From positions 39,645,156 through 39,709,155 of the forward strand of contig NC_044568.1 of NCBI RefSeq assembly GCF_007565055.1: DNA of 64,000 nt, read 5' to 3'. Both the position numbers and the translations under genes were made by a program. The stretch's first letter is position 1; every line of letters begins with the position of its first letter. Source of the DNA: Rhinopithecus roxellana. Its lineage: Eukaryota; Chordata; Mammalia; Primates; Cercopithecidae. The notes below the pieces were generated by a model. The model was not told where the DNA came from. It saw only the letters and a list, made by a program, of their open reading frames with translations, and ran no database searches. This document shows positions 36,452 through 48,005 of the stretch, piece after piece.

Positions 36452-36904
36452 GAGTTTCTAAGAGTTGCGATTTGAGTATAACAAATATTTGTTTTGAACA
36501 TACCATGATGGAAGCACTGCTTTTCAAAACTTTTTTTGATTTTTAAAACAATATATAAGTAAAAATAAAATAAGTATACAGCTTATTGAATTTTTACAAA
36601 GAAAACATAGCACTGTAACTAGCATCCAGAACAAGAAACAGAATGTTACCAAAATCTCAGAAATCTCCTGTTGCTCCTTTTTTAAAAAATCATATTCCTT
36701 CTTCCATTCCCAAAGGTAACTGTTACTCTGATTTCCAAGAACATAGACTAGTTTGGGGCAGATATTATTTTAAGTACTTTACATGTAACTTACTCAATAC
36801 TGTTGAGTCCTATGCATAGAGATAATCTATCTATACTTCTGTATGGTTCATGTGGCAAATAATACCTTATGCCTTGTTTCCTCATTAGTTGTGGCTATAC
36901 CTAT

Positions 36905-37035
36905 TTATTCCAGATAGACAATAAATTCCCAAAAGATAGGGTTTATATCTAGTTCATTATATCTTGTTTAACATTCAGTGTAGTGTGGGGCCTATCCACT
37001 TAATAAATATTTGCTGATTGACTAAATGAAGGAAC
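36905..37035 (+). mobile_element. L2 LINE 3' end
   Basis: Typical L2 terminal sequence: AGACAATAAATTCCCAAAAG, ATCTAGTTCATTATATC, TTAATAAATATTTGCTGATTG followed by ACTAAATGAAGGAA. A MIR-like core remnant (about 36750-36800) lies just upstream. Confidence 0.65.
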
Positions 37036-38156
37036 AAATAAAATGAAACAAATAAATGTTTATATAAAATGCTACACAATGACACTCTAGAACCTCAACA
37101 ATACTAAAGCAATTTCCCCTCACAGTTGAAAGCACTGCTTTTTATTTCTCATTGCCAGCAAAGAACACATTCCGTAAGCCCCAAGTCACTCAGTGTTTTC
37201 CAGTAATTGCGTATTTTCCATTAAATATAGTCATGTAAGCAGTAAAAATCTGTGCAGAACATGTAATGTTGTCTGATGGGATTTGGAAGAGAAGAATTTT
37301 TCCTTAATATGAATCGTCACTACTGAGGCAGCATCTTTCAGCCTCAGATTACAAAATACTTAACTGTTTTATTCACTTTTTTCCTCTGCTGACATTTCTT
37401 ATTGTTATAAGCAAGATGACTTTGATAAATCCCTCTCTACCACTTTCTCAGAAGTAGCAATTCTGTTAGTTGTTAAAATACATTTCTCCCCAGTACTTAC
37501 AAACTAATATTTTCATTACTATAAAATATTAAGCAAGAGAGGCAACATCAGTAAATGTCAAGGCTAATCCTTCAGAGTTACTACTGGTTAAGATTTTAGA
37601 GGTTGATGAGCTGAGCTCACCTCTTCACCCAGAGAGGTGAAGTGAGTTGACTAATACTACCAGCTTGCTAAAAGAATTGCACACCTGGGAGCTCTGTCAT
37701 GTTCATTCCACTACTCCACTAGAAAGGACTATCTTCTCCTTTCTAGTTGAAGGCCAGGTGATGAATCACCTCTCTTGATCTTGCCCTGAGTTCCTTGTTC
37801 ATTTCTTCTTAACTTAACCAGGGCAAGAGGGCTCCCTCTGCTTCAAATATTGCCCTCCTTTTCTTTGCTCTGCCTCTCACCAAAAGGGTATAAATAGCCC
37901 ACACATTCTGGGTCATGCAGTACTAAAACAGAAGTCAGAAATGTATTGCAATTAAGATGAATGTTTACTTATCTTACACTATGAGAGTCATGGATCCTAT
38001 GCTTCTATCAAATGAAAGGTCCAATTTTTGTCTCAGATTCCACTTGAAAGTTATTCATTGCACAAACCAAACAATGCAGTTTTGACCATTAGTGATCGCA
38101 AACATTGAAGATTTTTTGCAAATAGTAACAAAGACATGGATTTGAATTCTGGCAAG
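37036..38156. other. unassigned DNA with an isolated TATA-like site
   Basis: No gene or repeat identified. GGGTATAAATAG at 37887-37898 resembles a TATA box, but no neighbouring initiator, exon or LTR framework was found. Confidence 0.35.
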
Positions 38157-38634
38157 CTTCATGTAGCCTGAATAGTGTCCCACCCCCAAAGATGTTTTAA
38201 TCCTAGTCTCAGAACCAATGAATATTTTACCACACATGATAAAAGGTACTTTGCATATGTGACTGATTTAAGAATCTTGGATGGAGAGATTAACCTGGAT
38301 TATGCCCATGGGCCCACTGTAATCACAGGGTTGCGGGGAGAGGATTAGAGTCAGAAAAAAGTGATGTGTTGGGCAAAGAAAGACAAAGATTGGAAGATAC
38401 TATGCTGCTGGAAGAAAGTTGGGGCCATAAATCAACAAGTGCAGGAAGCTTCTGGAAGATAGAGAAGGCAAGGGAATGAATTATCTCTTGAGACCACAGA
38501 AATAGCACAGCCCTGCTAACCCATTTTAGATTTCTGACCTCTAGAACTGCAAGAGTGTAAATTTGGGTTGTTTAAAGCCACTACATTTGTGATGATTTTT
38601 TACAGCAGCAATGCCAAATAATGTATACACTTCA
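38157..38634 (+). mobile_element. MLT1 solo LTR with 5-bp target duplication
   Basis: ERVL-MaLR LTR, body 38162-38629, flanked by CTTCA at 38157-38161 and 38630-38634. Marks: TGTAGCCTGAATAGTGTCCC at the start, CCAATGAATATTTTACC, TAATCACAGGG, CTGACCTCTAGAACTGCAAG, and the end TTAAAGCCACTACATTTGTG. It lacks any internal region. The 60-61-codon frames here are spurious. Confidence 0.88.
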
Positions 38635-39291
38635 TGTTAAAAACTATGGGACAAAAGACTCGGATGTACAGACTGAGGATCAAAAGAGATGAAGAGAAAC
38701 CTGGAATAATAGAGAAAAACAATTTAATAGCTAAAATAGGTTAAGAATGTACATCAACTATTTAGAAAGAAAAGAATTGGAAAAATACTGGAATTCACTT
38801 CTTAATCCTTTACAGTATTTGAACATAATAATAATGCTCAATTATATGGAATAGTAAAATTCTATGTTGTTTCTTCTGTACAGATTGGTTTGGTTCATTT
38901 CAAACTAAATAAACATTTCCATCTTCATATAAAATCTTGTATTGAAGAACTCCTGCCAGATTTACTATAGATTAATGCATGTCCTCAACTGATTTTTGTA
39001 AAATTCTAATTGTAAGTGGAAGATTTACATTATGCTAACAGGCAGATGTGTGTGTATTTGTATGTGTGTGTGTTGAATCACCATCTGGTTCTATATTTAA
39101 AAAGTTACTATTAACAGAGTAAATAAAGCCCCTTGAACAAAATTTAAATTTCAATGTCATATATTCTCCTACATGAAATTATTTTAGTCAGCTAAATTTT
39201 AAAGTTTCCAGAATGTCACACTGAGGCCTGTTACACAGATAACTTTGTACAGAGTTGGAAAAGGCAAAACCAGAAAAAGAGAAGAAGCATG
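38635..39291. other. unassigned AT-rich DNA
   Basis: No features recognised except a short (TG)n-like patch near 39048-39072. Confidence 0.4.
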
Positions 39292-40610
39292 TGGTAAGCT
39301 AAATAATGACCCCCAAAATGTATCCACATCCTACCATCTGGAACCTGTGAATGTCACCCTACGTGGTAGAAAAGGATGTTGTGGATTTGATTACATTAAA
39401 GATCTTAGAATGGGGGGATTATCTGGGATAATCCAAGTGGGCTTTCAGTGTAATCCACATGTGTCTTCATGAGAAGGAGGTTTGACACAGAAGGAGAAGG
39501 AAATGTAGCTGCAGAGACAGAGATTAGATGTATATGGCCACAAGCCAAGAAAGGCTGGCAGCCACCAGAAGCTGGTAGAGGCAAGAAACTGATTATCATT
39601 TAGAGCTTCCAGAGGGAGTGTAACCCTACTGATACCTTGATTTCAGCTTAGTGATATCGATTTCAGATATTAGATCTCTAGAACTTTGAGAGAAGAATTG
39701 TTTTAAGCCACCAAATTTGTGATAATTTGTTATGAGTCATGGGAAACATACAGATTTTGGTACCTAAAAACTACCTATCTAAAACCTGGAACAAGTATCT
39801 AAAATGTTATATTTAACTAAATACCTAAAAACTGTCTTTAAAAATCTTGTAACAAATACCTAAAAATGTGAACATGGCCTTGGAATTGAGTAATAGGTAG
39901 AGGCTCAAAAAATTTTGAGGTACTAAAAAGGAAAAGCCTATACTGCTTTAAACAGACTACTGGTAGAAAAATGTGTATTATAGGCCCTGTTGATGAGGGC
40001 TCAGGAGTAAGTTAAGAGAATAGGAGAGAAAGTCTCTATCATCTTAAAGTATATGTATATTACCAACAACAGAATATTGGTAGATGCACATTAAAGGCTT
40101 TGCTGTTGAGGGCTCAGAAAAAAATAAGGAACTTGATCTGGGGAGGAGAAGAGACCCTTATAATATAGTAAGAGAAAGCCTAGCTGAATTCTGTCCTACA
40201 ATTATGTGGAAGCATAACTTGTAAGCAAATAACTTGGCTGTTTTTCTGAACATTTTAGGCAACATGTTGAAAGTACGGTCAGATTTCTTCTTGCTGCTTA
40301 TAATAAAATGCAAGAGAGGAGGGAGATAAATTGAGGAAGACTATCAAACAAAAACCAGGATTTCATGATTTGGGAAATTCTCTGCTTATTCATTTTGCAA
40401 AAGAAGCTAAAACTAGATGTATTCTTAGGAAAATGTGTTTTGAAGAGAAAGTCAAGGGTGTGGTTAAACAACTATTACTCAGCGTCTCAAAAAGACCAAA
40501 AGGAGAGCGTATGCTCTCACCCAGAGAGTTCTTGGAGGAGATTAAGCATGTGACTCATGGATCCATTGAGCATCTCAGCAGAATCCAGGAATACAGATGA
40601 GAATACATAG
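39292..40610 (+). mobile_element. MLT1 LTR plus partial MaLR internal region
   Basis: 5' LTR 39292-39748 starts TGGTAAGCTAAATAATGACC, with CCATCTGGAACCTGTGAATG, GATTACATTAAAGATCTTAG, CTAGAACTTTGAGAGAAGAA and TTTTAAGCCACCAAATTTGT. It is followed without a gap by MaLR internal sequence (GGTAGAGGCTCAAAAAATTT near 39897, GGAAAAGCCTATACTGC near 39931, CTCACCCAGAGAGTTCTTGG near 40516). The internal part is noncoding in this family and ends near 40610 with no 3' LTR. The 75- and 89-codon frames at 39245-39472 and 40331-40600 lie inside and are not genes. Confidence 0.75.
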
Positions 40611-40717
40611 GAAGGATCTTAAAAACCAAGCAAACAATACTTACCGGGTTCCTCTTAAGTTTTATTCTCCAAGCCAGTAGTTTTAATATACATTATTTTA
40701 TACATTTTAGAAAACTG

Positions 40718-41014
40718 GGCCGGGTGAGGTGGCCCATGCCTGTAATCCCAGCACCTTGGGAGGCCGAGGTGGGCAGATCACCTAAGGTCAGGAGTTCGAG
40801 ACCAGCCTGACCAACATGGAGAAACCTCATCTCCAGTAAAAATACAAAATTAGCCGGGCGTGGTGTCACATACCTGTAATCCCCGCTACTCAGGAGGCTG
40901 AGGCACGATAATCACTTGAACCCGGGAAGCGGAGGTTGCGGTGAGCCGAGATGGTGCCATTGCACTCCAGCCTGGGCAAAAAGAGCAAAACTCCATCTCA
41001 AAAAAAAAAAAAAA
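40718..41014 (+). mobile_element. AluS, full length
   Basis: Starts GGCCGGGTGAGGTGGCCCAT and ends in A14. AluS-type marks: GGTCAGGAGTTCGAGACC, CAGCCTGACCAACATGG, GCGGAGGTTGCGGTGAGCC. The flanks AAAACTG and AAAACCTG look like a short, imperfect target duplication. Confidence 0.9.
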
Positions 41015-41450
41015 CCTGATACCACCTTTATGAGTGAAGTATAATTATTTCCATTTTACATGCACAATACATTAGTTACAGTTTCACACGTACAATATAT
41101 CAGATTTGTTTTTGATTGCAAGCAACAGAGACCACTGCAATTAACTTAAAAATGGGTGTTAGTGGAAGGTTCGTAGGCAGCTCATAGAACGGAAGGAGAA
41201 CGTAAACAATCAGATATTGGAAAGAGAATACAAACATTGCAAAATTCAGACATTGGAATTTTGGAGGTGTAGTAACCAGGACAAATGGATAGCGCTTTGG
41301 GGGTGACTACCAGAATACATCAGTTCTAAACCTTTTCCACACTTGTGTCACTTCGCTCAGGACTTCATTTTCCTGTACAGAGAGACTGGTGAACTTAGTT
41401 TGTGGAAACAATTAACATTGTGTGCCAGAGGAGGGCAGGATACCTGAACT
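41015..41450. other. unassigned spacer
   Basis: Nothing recognised between the AluS and the Alu stub. Confidence 0.4.
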
Positions 41451-41541
41451 GAAAGTCCCGTCAAGACCACTGCACTCCAGCCTGGGCGACAGAGCGAGAC
41501 TCCGTCTCAAAAAAAAAAGAAAAAAGAAAGTCCCGTCAAGA
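41451..41541 (+). mobile_element. 59-bp Alu 3' stub with 16-bp target duplication
   Basis: Only the last part of the Alu right arm was inserted: CCACTGCACTCCAGCCTGGG to CCGTCTCA plus A-rich tail, 41467-41525. The perfect duplication GAAAGTCCCGTCAAGA lies at 41451-41466 and 41526-41541, proving an independent, extremely 5'-truncated retrotransposition event rather than a deleted Alu. Confidence 0.92.
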
Positions 41542-42609
41542 GCACAGGCAGGAGTGACTGAACTAAGTCTTCGCTGCACCGAGTTTGCCCTACTGCCGTC
41601 ACTCGCACCACGGCTTGCTTGCAGTTGGTGAAATCAAGGCCCTACCGGGCCTCCGTAGCCACCTCTCTGTTGTGGGCGTGGCCGAGGTTGGGGTGACCCT
41701 TCAGGAGCCACAGCTGCCAGCGTCACGTTCGACGTAATTCCGAGGGGTCCGTGAGGCCAGCCAGCGTGAGCTTGTTCACCTTCAAAGTCTGTGCAGCACC
41801 GAAAAAAGACTCAACTTCCAAAACTTCTGTGAAAATTGAGGAGCTTTCACTCTACTCAGTTCCTGAGGGTGAATCGCAGTGTGTGGAGGAGTCAAGGAAC
41901 CCGCTTGAAGAAAGCATCTCACAGCTCCGACACTTATTGCGAGCCATGCACAAGCTGGTGTCAGGACACGTACTCCCAAAGTAAGCCCAAGATGCAAAGT
42001 TCGGTTCAATGGGGGTTAGACAGCTATACTGTCTCCAAAATGCACCTCCTGGACTTTTTCCGAGACTTGGTGTTAGTGGTTTTGCTGACCTTATTGAACT
42101 CCTTTTGGCTAGAGGTTCAAAAATAAAGAAGCTAGCGTATCCGCCTGGTTTCGTGGGATTAGCTGCCTCCCTCTATTATCCACAACAAACTATCGTGTTT
42201 GCCCAGGTCAGTGGAGAGAGATTATATGACTGGGGTTTAACATTTTGGAAGGAGAACTTTCAAAAGCCAGGAAACGTGAAGAATTCACCTGGAACTAAGT
42301 AGAAAACTCCACGCTTTGCCCATCTTAATCAGTTGTAGGTAAACATTGGAAACTCCATAGAGTAAATCAGTATTTCTACAGAAAAATGGCAGAGAAGTCA
42401 GTATTGTATGTATTAAATTGGCTTTCTTCTTCAGGAAATACTAGACCAGATCTCTGTTATTTTGGGTGGTACCATCCTACAAGCAAACTAATCTGAAATC
42501 CTTTCACCTAGAGATCATGTACACACCTTAGAACTCCTCGTACTCATGTTGCTATTTATGTACATAATTAAAACCCAAATTAAAATAATAATAATAAAAA
42601 GCACAGGCA
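41541..42609 (+). pseudogene. APOO: processed pseudogene of APOO (MICOS subunit MIC26)
   Basis: Intronless copy of the mRNA for APOO, a mitochondrial inner-membrane MICOS subunit. TSD AGCACAGGCA lies at 41541-41550 and 42600-42609; insert 41551-42599 has a 174-nt 5'UTR, the coding region, a 3'UTR and a short A-rich tail after AATAATAATAAAAA. The coding region is recognised by FTFKVCAAPKKDS, ELSLYSVPEG, EESISQLRH, KMQSSVQWGLDSY, KIKKLAYPPGFVGLAASLYY, VSGERLYDWGL and WKENFQKPGNVKNSPGTK, in order. The initiator ATG is ACG at 41725-41727. A 2-nt insertion near 41743, a 1-nt insertion near 41932, a 1-nt deletion near 42027 and an in-frame loss of about 7 codons near 42238 follow. Stop TAG is at 42300-42302. 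Dead as a protein gene. APOOL is a relative, but the C-terminus fits APOO better. Confidence 0.88.
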
Positions 42610-43929
42610 ATTCAAGATTTCTGTAGTTCTCAAAGAGTAAAGTGAGGTGCTGAAGGAGGGTGGAATGGCTGCTGAACAGACTAAAAACACACATAGGGTA
42701 AATGAATATTCTCTACAATGATGCCCAGGGTTGTCCAGTGACTTGCCCAAAACCCCTGTCAAGAGAGTGGCTTAGCCCTTACTCAGACCACTCAATTTAA
42801 ATTAAAGAGTTCATGTGTGTATATTACACCTGCTAACCTTCTCCTATGGGATTTCAGTCCTCCCGTACACATGATGAGGGAATTGGGCATATATGACCTT
42901 TCAGTGTTCTTGTAACTTTCAGCATTCTCCTCGAATGAACCAGCCTGTTGCTTTGAGGCACTGGATGGCTGTTTCTATCATTGACAACAGATATACTCAC
43001 TTCATTCTTATTTACATAGACAGAAGCTGTGTAGTGACAAGGTCTCTTCAAGGCTGGAATGCTTCCTTAATAATATGAACAAAATAGCATCTGGTATCAA
43101 TCTTGTCCCACTGACTTGACTGTAGTGATTTAAAGCTTTCATTCTTTGAATTCAAAATCTAATTTTTAATGCACTTTCTGTCAGCTGTCGTCATGGATTC
43201 TAAATGAGTTTGTCATCCTGACAGAGTCCCAGATAAATTGAAACTTAACTAGGGAAAAAAATAAGTGTTAAAAAATGATTTGTTATGAATAGAATAAATG
43301 TGATATATATTTTGGTTATTTTCTCCCTAAATTGTCATTGGCTTCTCTCTATTAGTGAGCTGATGGGCATGTGTGATGATCCACTGCTTCTGTAATTTAC
43401 TGTCTGAAAAAAGTTTGTAGGCAAATTGCCAGACTGACTTTGAACCCATTACACATTATTTCTATTTAAGTAAACTGAAAATAATTATTTTTTCAGCATA
43501 ACGTAAAATTATTGAGTAGTCCAGCTATTATTTCCTCCAGGTGTTCACTTTAATTGGATGTGTAATCATTTTACATGAAGAAATGCCATTATGATGGCCA
43601 AAGTGGGTGAGAAGGCAATATTGTGGTTCTCTTTCACTGGTATGGAACCAGGAGACAAGAACATTAAGCCAAGGAGAGAGCAGGATGAGGAAAAAGAAAG
43701 AGGGGAGAACAGAGAGGAAGAGAGATTAGGCATGTGGCATTTTATGAGGTTCAACCAGCATACAAAAGTCTAACTACCCAAAGCGTTCTGTATTAATACC
43801 CCGAAGTGCCTGGTTCTCTCAAAATGCATATAACCATCCAAACTTGTAAGGCAATGTACTCCTTAAATGTAATGTTACTTCCCTCCTCAGAGTCTCAAAA
43901 TACAATTTAAGCACAAAGAGCTTTATTTA
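42610..43929. other. unassigned noncoding DNA
   Basis: No gene, RNA or confident repeat seen. Overlapping 60-65-codon frames on both strands (42854-43078, 43566-43773) are typical of chance. Confidence 0.4.
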
Positions 43930-44060
43930 TAAATTAGGACCTCAGGTTTCCTGAGGACAAGTGATTTAATCCATGTCACACAGCTGGTTGATGGCAGACA
44001 CTACATTAGGACCAGGTCTCTGCCTCCTCAACCCAATGTAATATCCATATCACCTCATTG
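43930..44060 (-). mobile_element. MIR SINE fragment
   Basis: Reverse-oriented MIR: TTCCTGAGGACAAGTGATTT, CCATGTCACACAGCTGG, then TTAGGACCAGGTCTCTGCC. Confidence 0.65.
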
Positions 44061-44885
44061 CGTTTACACTAGAGATCCTTAATTGACTTCCACCAGATGT
44101 TAATTACATTCTTCTTTCCTTGAAACTTTCCTGAGACAGTTTTTGTTGTTGCTTTTGAGAATGTTCTGCACCAAGTAACACTAGTTTCTGAAAACACCCT
44201 ACCTTGCTGGTTAAGAAGATGGGACCCTGGTACAGTCTTAACTAAAGAAAATTCCTCAGTTTCTCGAGAAGCGTCATGTGGGCACCCTTGGCTTGGATCA
44301 TCTGAGTTCTAATAGTTCATTTGTTATTTGTTTTTGAGCAACACACTTAAAGTATTTAGACTTCATGTCATTAACTCTATTCTCTTAAGAAATGAGCTAA
44401 TTCATGGGAAAACACGTGTAAGATGTTAATGTTAATAAGATGACATTTCTCCAAAGGGAGGGCCAATATGTACTTCAAATACTCTTTGTGATGACTGAGC
44501 ATTGTGCAGGAATGGAAAGTGCTGCAGAATATCTGTAGCAGATGCTGTTAACACCTCACCCACATCTCCTCAAGACCCACCAATCCCATACTACCTGTGG
44601 CTTCCAAAAACAAGCACTTGAGGGCTTTCTCTGGCATTCTGGGCTGGTGATAGACACACAAGGATTGCAGGGTTTGATATTCCCAAGAAATAGCTGTCTG
44701 TCAATGATATGTAAGAGTTGAAGGACAAATACTCAGCTTCTCACTTCAGGTGGAACAGTTCTAAGGAATCCTTTTTAAATTCCAATGCTTGTTGTAGTAC
44801 AATGTTAATAATCTTAAAGAAATAAGCTCTAAAGCAGCTGAATAAATCAAATGGGATATTTTCATGCTTACTCTCTCTTCGCAAG

Positions 44886-45475
44886 CTCTCTATGACCCTA
44901 AGGTCATAGAAGCAGAGGGAATGTATCCTAATAGCCACACTTGTATTTTAAGATCTAATGACTGTCTAGCATTGTTGCCTTCATGCAGTCTATGTAGACA
45001 TGGTGGATAACTAACCATGGCATTTTATAACCCTTGAGAAGACTTAATGCCAAGGGTGCATGCATATTAGAAAATTTTTTTCTGTAAGTTATAATGCTAA
45101 ACTTATTGGTGGAGGTATAAATCTTGAAAAATTAAACAGAATCGCCTGAAGGTCTTCTATATTTTTTAAAAGGTTGATAGGCTGAAAGGAGGAGAAACTA
45201 GAGTAAAAAGATGGAAATTTGTTTCAATTTCAGAGACTATAAAATCTGTGTTTTGTTTATTTTGTCTTAGCTTCAAACTTGAACTAGTTCACTTCCTGAC
45301 TCATGAGACATATTAAATGTCTTATGACCAATAAAATATTATTAAAAATCTTCTGCTCTAGTGATCTATTTCAAGTGTCTATTTTAAGTTACTACAGAAC
45401 ACTGAGGTCACAGAAGCAGAAGGGACGTATCCTAGTGTCCACATCTATATTTTTCGATCTAACTTTATCTGTGTC
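44886..45475 (+). repeat. pair of related ~80-bp segments about 505 bp apart
   Basis: 44890-44972 (CTAAGGTCATAGAAGCAGAG, GTATCCTAATAGCCACAC) and 45395-45475 (CTGAGGTCACAGAAGCAGAA, GTATCCTAGTGTCCACAT) align at roughly 75% by eye. Similarity falls away on both sides. It may be a fragment of an unrecognised repeat present twice, or an old local duplication. Confidence 0.5.
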
Positions 45476-45574
45476 TCATCTACATTGTTATATATTTATT
45501 CATAAAATAACCCAACTACACATACGTATGTAAGTGTGTGTGCATATATAAAATATGTAGAGATGCACTTTTTT

Positions 45575-45752
45575 TTTAAACCAAACTGCTTGTGTTTGAA
45601 TCCCAGTTCTGCCACTTGTGATCTGCGTAACCATAAGCGAGGTACTTAATATCTGTGTGTCAGTTTCCCTTTTGAAAAATAGGGATGACAATAGAATATA
45701 CCTCTTAGCGTTATTGTAAGAATTAAATGTGTTAATATATATATAAAGTCTG
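45575..45752 (+). mobile_element. MIR SINE, left part (split by LTR)
   Basis: Forward MIR: GTTTGAATCCCAGTTCTGCC, GGTACTTAATATCTGTG, CAGTTTCCCTTTTGAAAAAT, GTTATTGTAAGAATTAAATG. The right end continues after the inserted LTR at 46106-46135 (GTCTGGCACAGATTAAGCAC). Confidence 0.8.
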
Positions 45753-46110
45753 TGATATGGTTTGGCCCTGTGTCCCCACCCAAATCTTATCTTGAACTGT
45801 AATCCCCGCGTGTAGGGAGGGAGGTGATTGGATCATGGGGGCAGTTTCCCCCATGCTCTTCTCATGAGAGTGAGTTTTCATGAGATCTGATGGTTTTGTA
45901 AGTGTTTGACAGTTTCTCCTTCACATGCTTCTCTCTCCTGTTGCCTTATGAAGGTGTCTGCTTTCCCTTTGCCTTCCACTGTGATTGTAAGTTTCCTGAG
46001 GCCTCCCCAGCCATATGGAACTGTGGGTTAATTAAGCCTCTTTCCTTTATAAATTGCCCAGTCTCAGGGAAGTTATTTATAGCAGTGTGAAAATGAACGA
46101 ATACAGTCTG
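45748..46110 (+). mobile_element. MST/THE1-type MaLR solo LTR in a MIR
   Basis: Body 45753-46105 (353 bp), flanked by GTCTG at 45748-45752 and 46106-46110. Starts TGATATGGTTTGGCCCTGTG; has GGGAGGTGATTGGATCATGG, CATGAGATCTGATGGTTTTG, TCTCTCCTGTTGCC, and ends AATGAACGAATACA. Target was a MIR, whose two halves fit together once the LTR is removed. The frames at 45902-46134 are by-products. Confidence 0.93.
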
Positions 46111-46159
46111 GCACAGATTAAGCACTATTAACACTTATATTATCTTAGCATATAATCTA

Positions 46160-46212
46160 CCAACCCATATATATATTTTATATATTATATATTTTATATA
46201 TAATATATATCA
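46160..46212. repeat. AT-rich (TATA)n-like repeat
   Basis: About 50 bp of TA/TTTATA units with self-complementary potential. Confidence 0.85.
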
Positions 46213-47139
46213 CCAATATGCATATATAGATAGAATTTGTCCATACATATTTCTGAATCCTATACAGGTGCAGCGTAATTATCATATACACATAGCATAA
46301 TGAGTACACAATGTGACTTTGGTGATGATGCTGACTAATCCTGTTAAAAGGCAATCTCCCTCCTGTGGGGAGTTAAACAGGGTCTCTCTGGGTGCTCCAT
46401 GATAGATCCAACCCTGAATAATTAAAAACCTTCATAGCACCACTTGAAATACATCTTCCAGAACCATTATTCAATTCTCCCCTTACTGGCTAAATTTATT
46501 TGCTTCCAGTTTCAAATGAAGCAATCAATCCCTTTAAAAGAAATAAATAACAAAAATAATAACATAAATAATCATAAGCTGTCACATTAATTGGAGTCAT
46601 TTTCCTCCTGGGTGTCTCTAGATGGTATATTCCTTCCCTGATCAGCCTGCTGCTTTCAGATTAATATTCATTGCACCCTGCAGCTGCTCTTCTCACAGAG
46701 TTGTGAGGTGAAGGATCTAATAGGGGGGACAATGAGAAAACTCAGCTGTTCAGCATTATGGTCACTGAGGAGATTCCCTGCCATGTTACTTACAGAAAGG
46801 ACTAGAGAATTACCGTTGTTACTATCTATTGGGATAAAGATAGCAAAAGAAAAACATGATAGAAAAATAGAAATCGTAATTTAAATTGTCCCCATGCGTA
46901 CTTCCCTGGGCTTATCTCTTCTCCCTTCCTCTAGCCACTAAACTCCAGACCATAAAACTAAGGTCACCTAACCAAGTTTTGTCACATCTTTCTTGCCTTT
47001 GCCTAGCATTCCTGTAAATTACTTACCTATTCTACACAAGGAATTCAAATACCATCTTCTTATTCGAATATTTATATTCTAGATGTTTATATGAAGATAA
47101 CTGCAGGCTTGATTTGGATGGAGAAAGGCCAAAGGAAAT
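46213..47139. other. unassigned noncoding DNA
   Basis: No gene or confident repeat recognised. Confidence 0.4.
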
Positions 47140-47386
47140 TATTGTTTATTTAGGGCCAACTATGTTTCACGCATTTTATTTTGTGTGCATTATTGTATTT
47201 CATCCTCATCTCAGTTATTTGAGATATTGTTATCTCCGGGGCATAACTGAATGATCAGAGGCTTAAATGTGTTGAATGATTTGTACAGTGGCACATACTG
47301 ATGAACTACACAACCAGGATTTGAACTCAGGCTTGTCTTACTCCCAAGTCCAAGCTGTTCTATTTCTGCTGCGCTACAGAAATAGC
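47140..47386 (-). mobile_element. MIR SINE, nearly full length
   Basis: Reverse MIR: ATTGTTTATTTAGGGCCAAC, TATTTCATCCTCATCTCAG, then CCAGGATTTGAACTCAGGC and CCAAGTCCAAGCTGTTC. The frames at 47211-47555 cover it and are not genes. Confidence 0.75.
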
Positions 47387-47499
47387 CATCAACACAAGAA
47401 AAAAAAATCTGATTTCTGTTATCAGAAATACAAGAGCTTGTCCATGATCGTTTCACGAAGTTTTTTTGTACGTTAAAAGTAGCCATATGTACAATGCAA

Positions 47500-48005
47500 G
47501 TGTAGAATTTCAAAACATTGCTCCAAAATTCTTTGATATTCCTCCCATTTTCCACAATAGGCAGGGTCTGTGTGCCCTGGCCTGGAATCTGGAAGAGTTG
47601 TCACTGCTTCTACTCATAGAGTGAAGCAGAAGTGATGCTCAGTGGTTTCTGAGAAGGGCCATAAAGGACACTGGGACTTTCTCTATGTTTGCTGAACACT
47701 TCCCCTTAGAGACCAGAACTACAATAAGAAGTCTGACTTCCCTGAAGCCACCATGCTGTGGAAAAGTCAAGTCACATGGAGATGCTTTGGCTGGCAGTCT
47801 TTGTCTTTGAGTCACACCAGCCAGAATCCACATATGATTGGATGAAACCCACAGCCCTTTAGCCTTCCCGGATGAAGACCCAAACATTGTGAAACACAGA
47901 TGGGCTCACCCTGTGCTCTGCCTGGATTCCTGACCTCAGATTCTGTGAGCATAATAAATGAGTTGGTTTAAGCTACTGAATCTTGGCATATTTGTTGTAC
48001 AGCAA
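47500..48005 (+). mobile_element. ancient LTR-like interspersed repeat
   Basis: Same arrangement as 28490-28965: TTTGATATTCCTCCCATT at the start, GAAGCAGAAGTGATGC, AGAAGTCTGACTTCCCTG, and the end AATAAATGAGTTGGTTTAAG with CTACTGAATCTTGG. Family name not resolved; possibly MaLR-related. Confidence 0.45.

Noticed and set aside
37887..37898. TATA box (GGGTATAAATAG) as a promoter
   Set aside because: No exon, CpG-rich region, LTR framework or conserved neighbour supports it.
39245..40600. Frames of 75, 89 and 62 codons as small genes
   Set aside because: They lie in an MLT1 LTR and the noncoding MaLR internal region.
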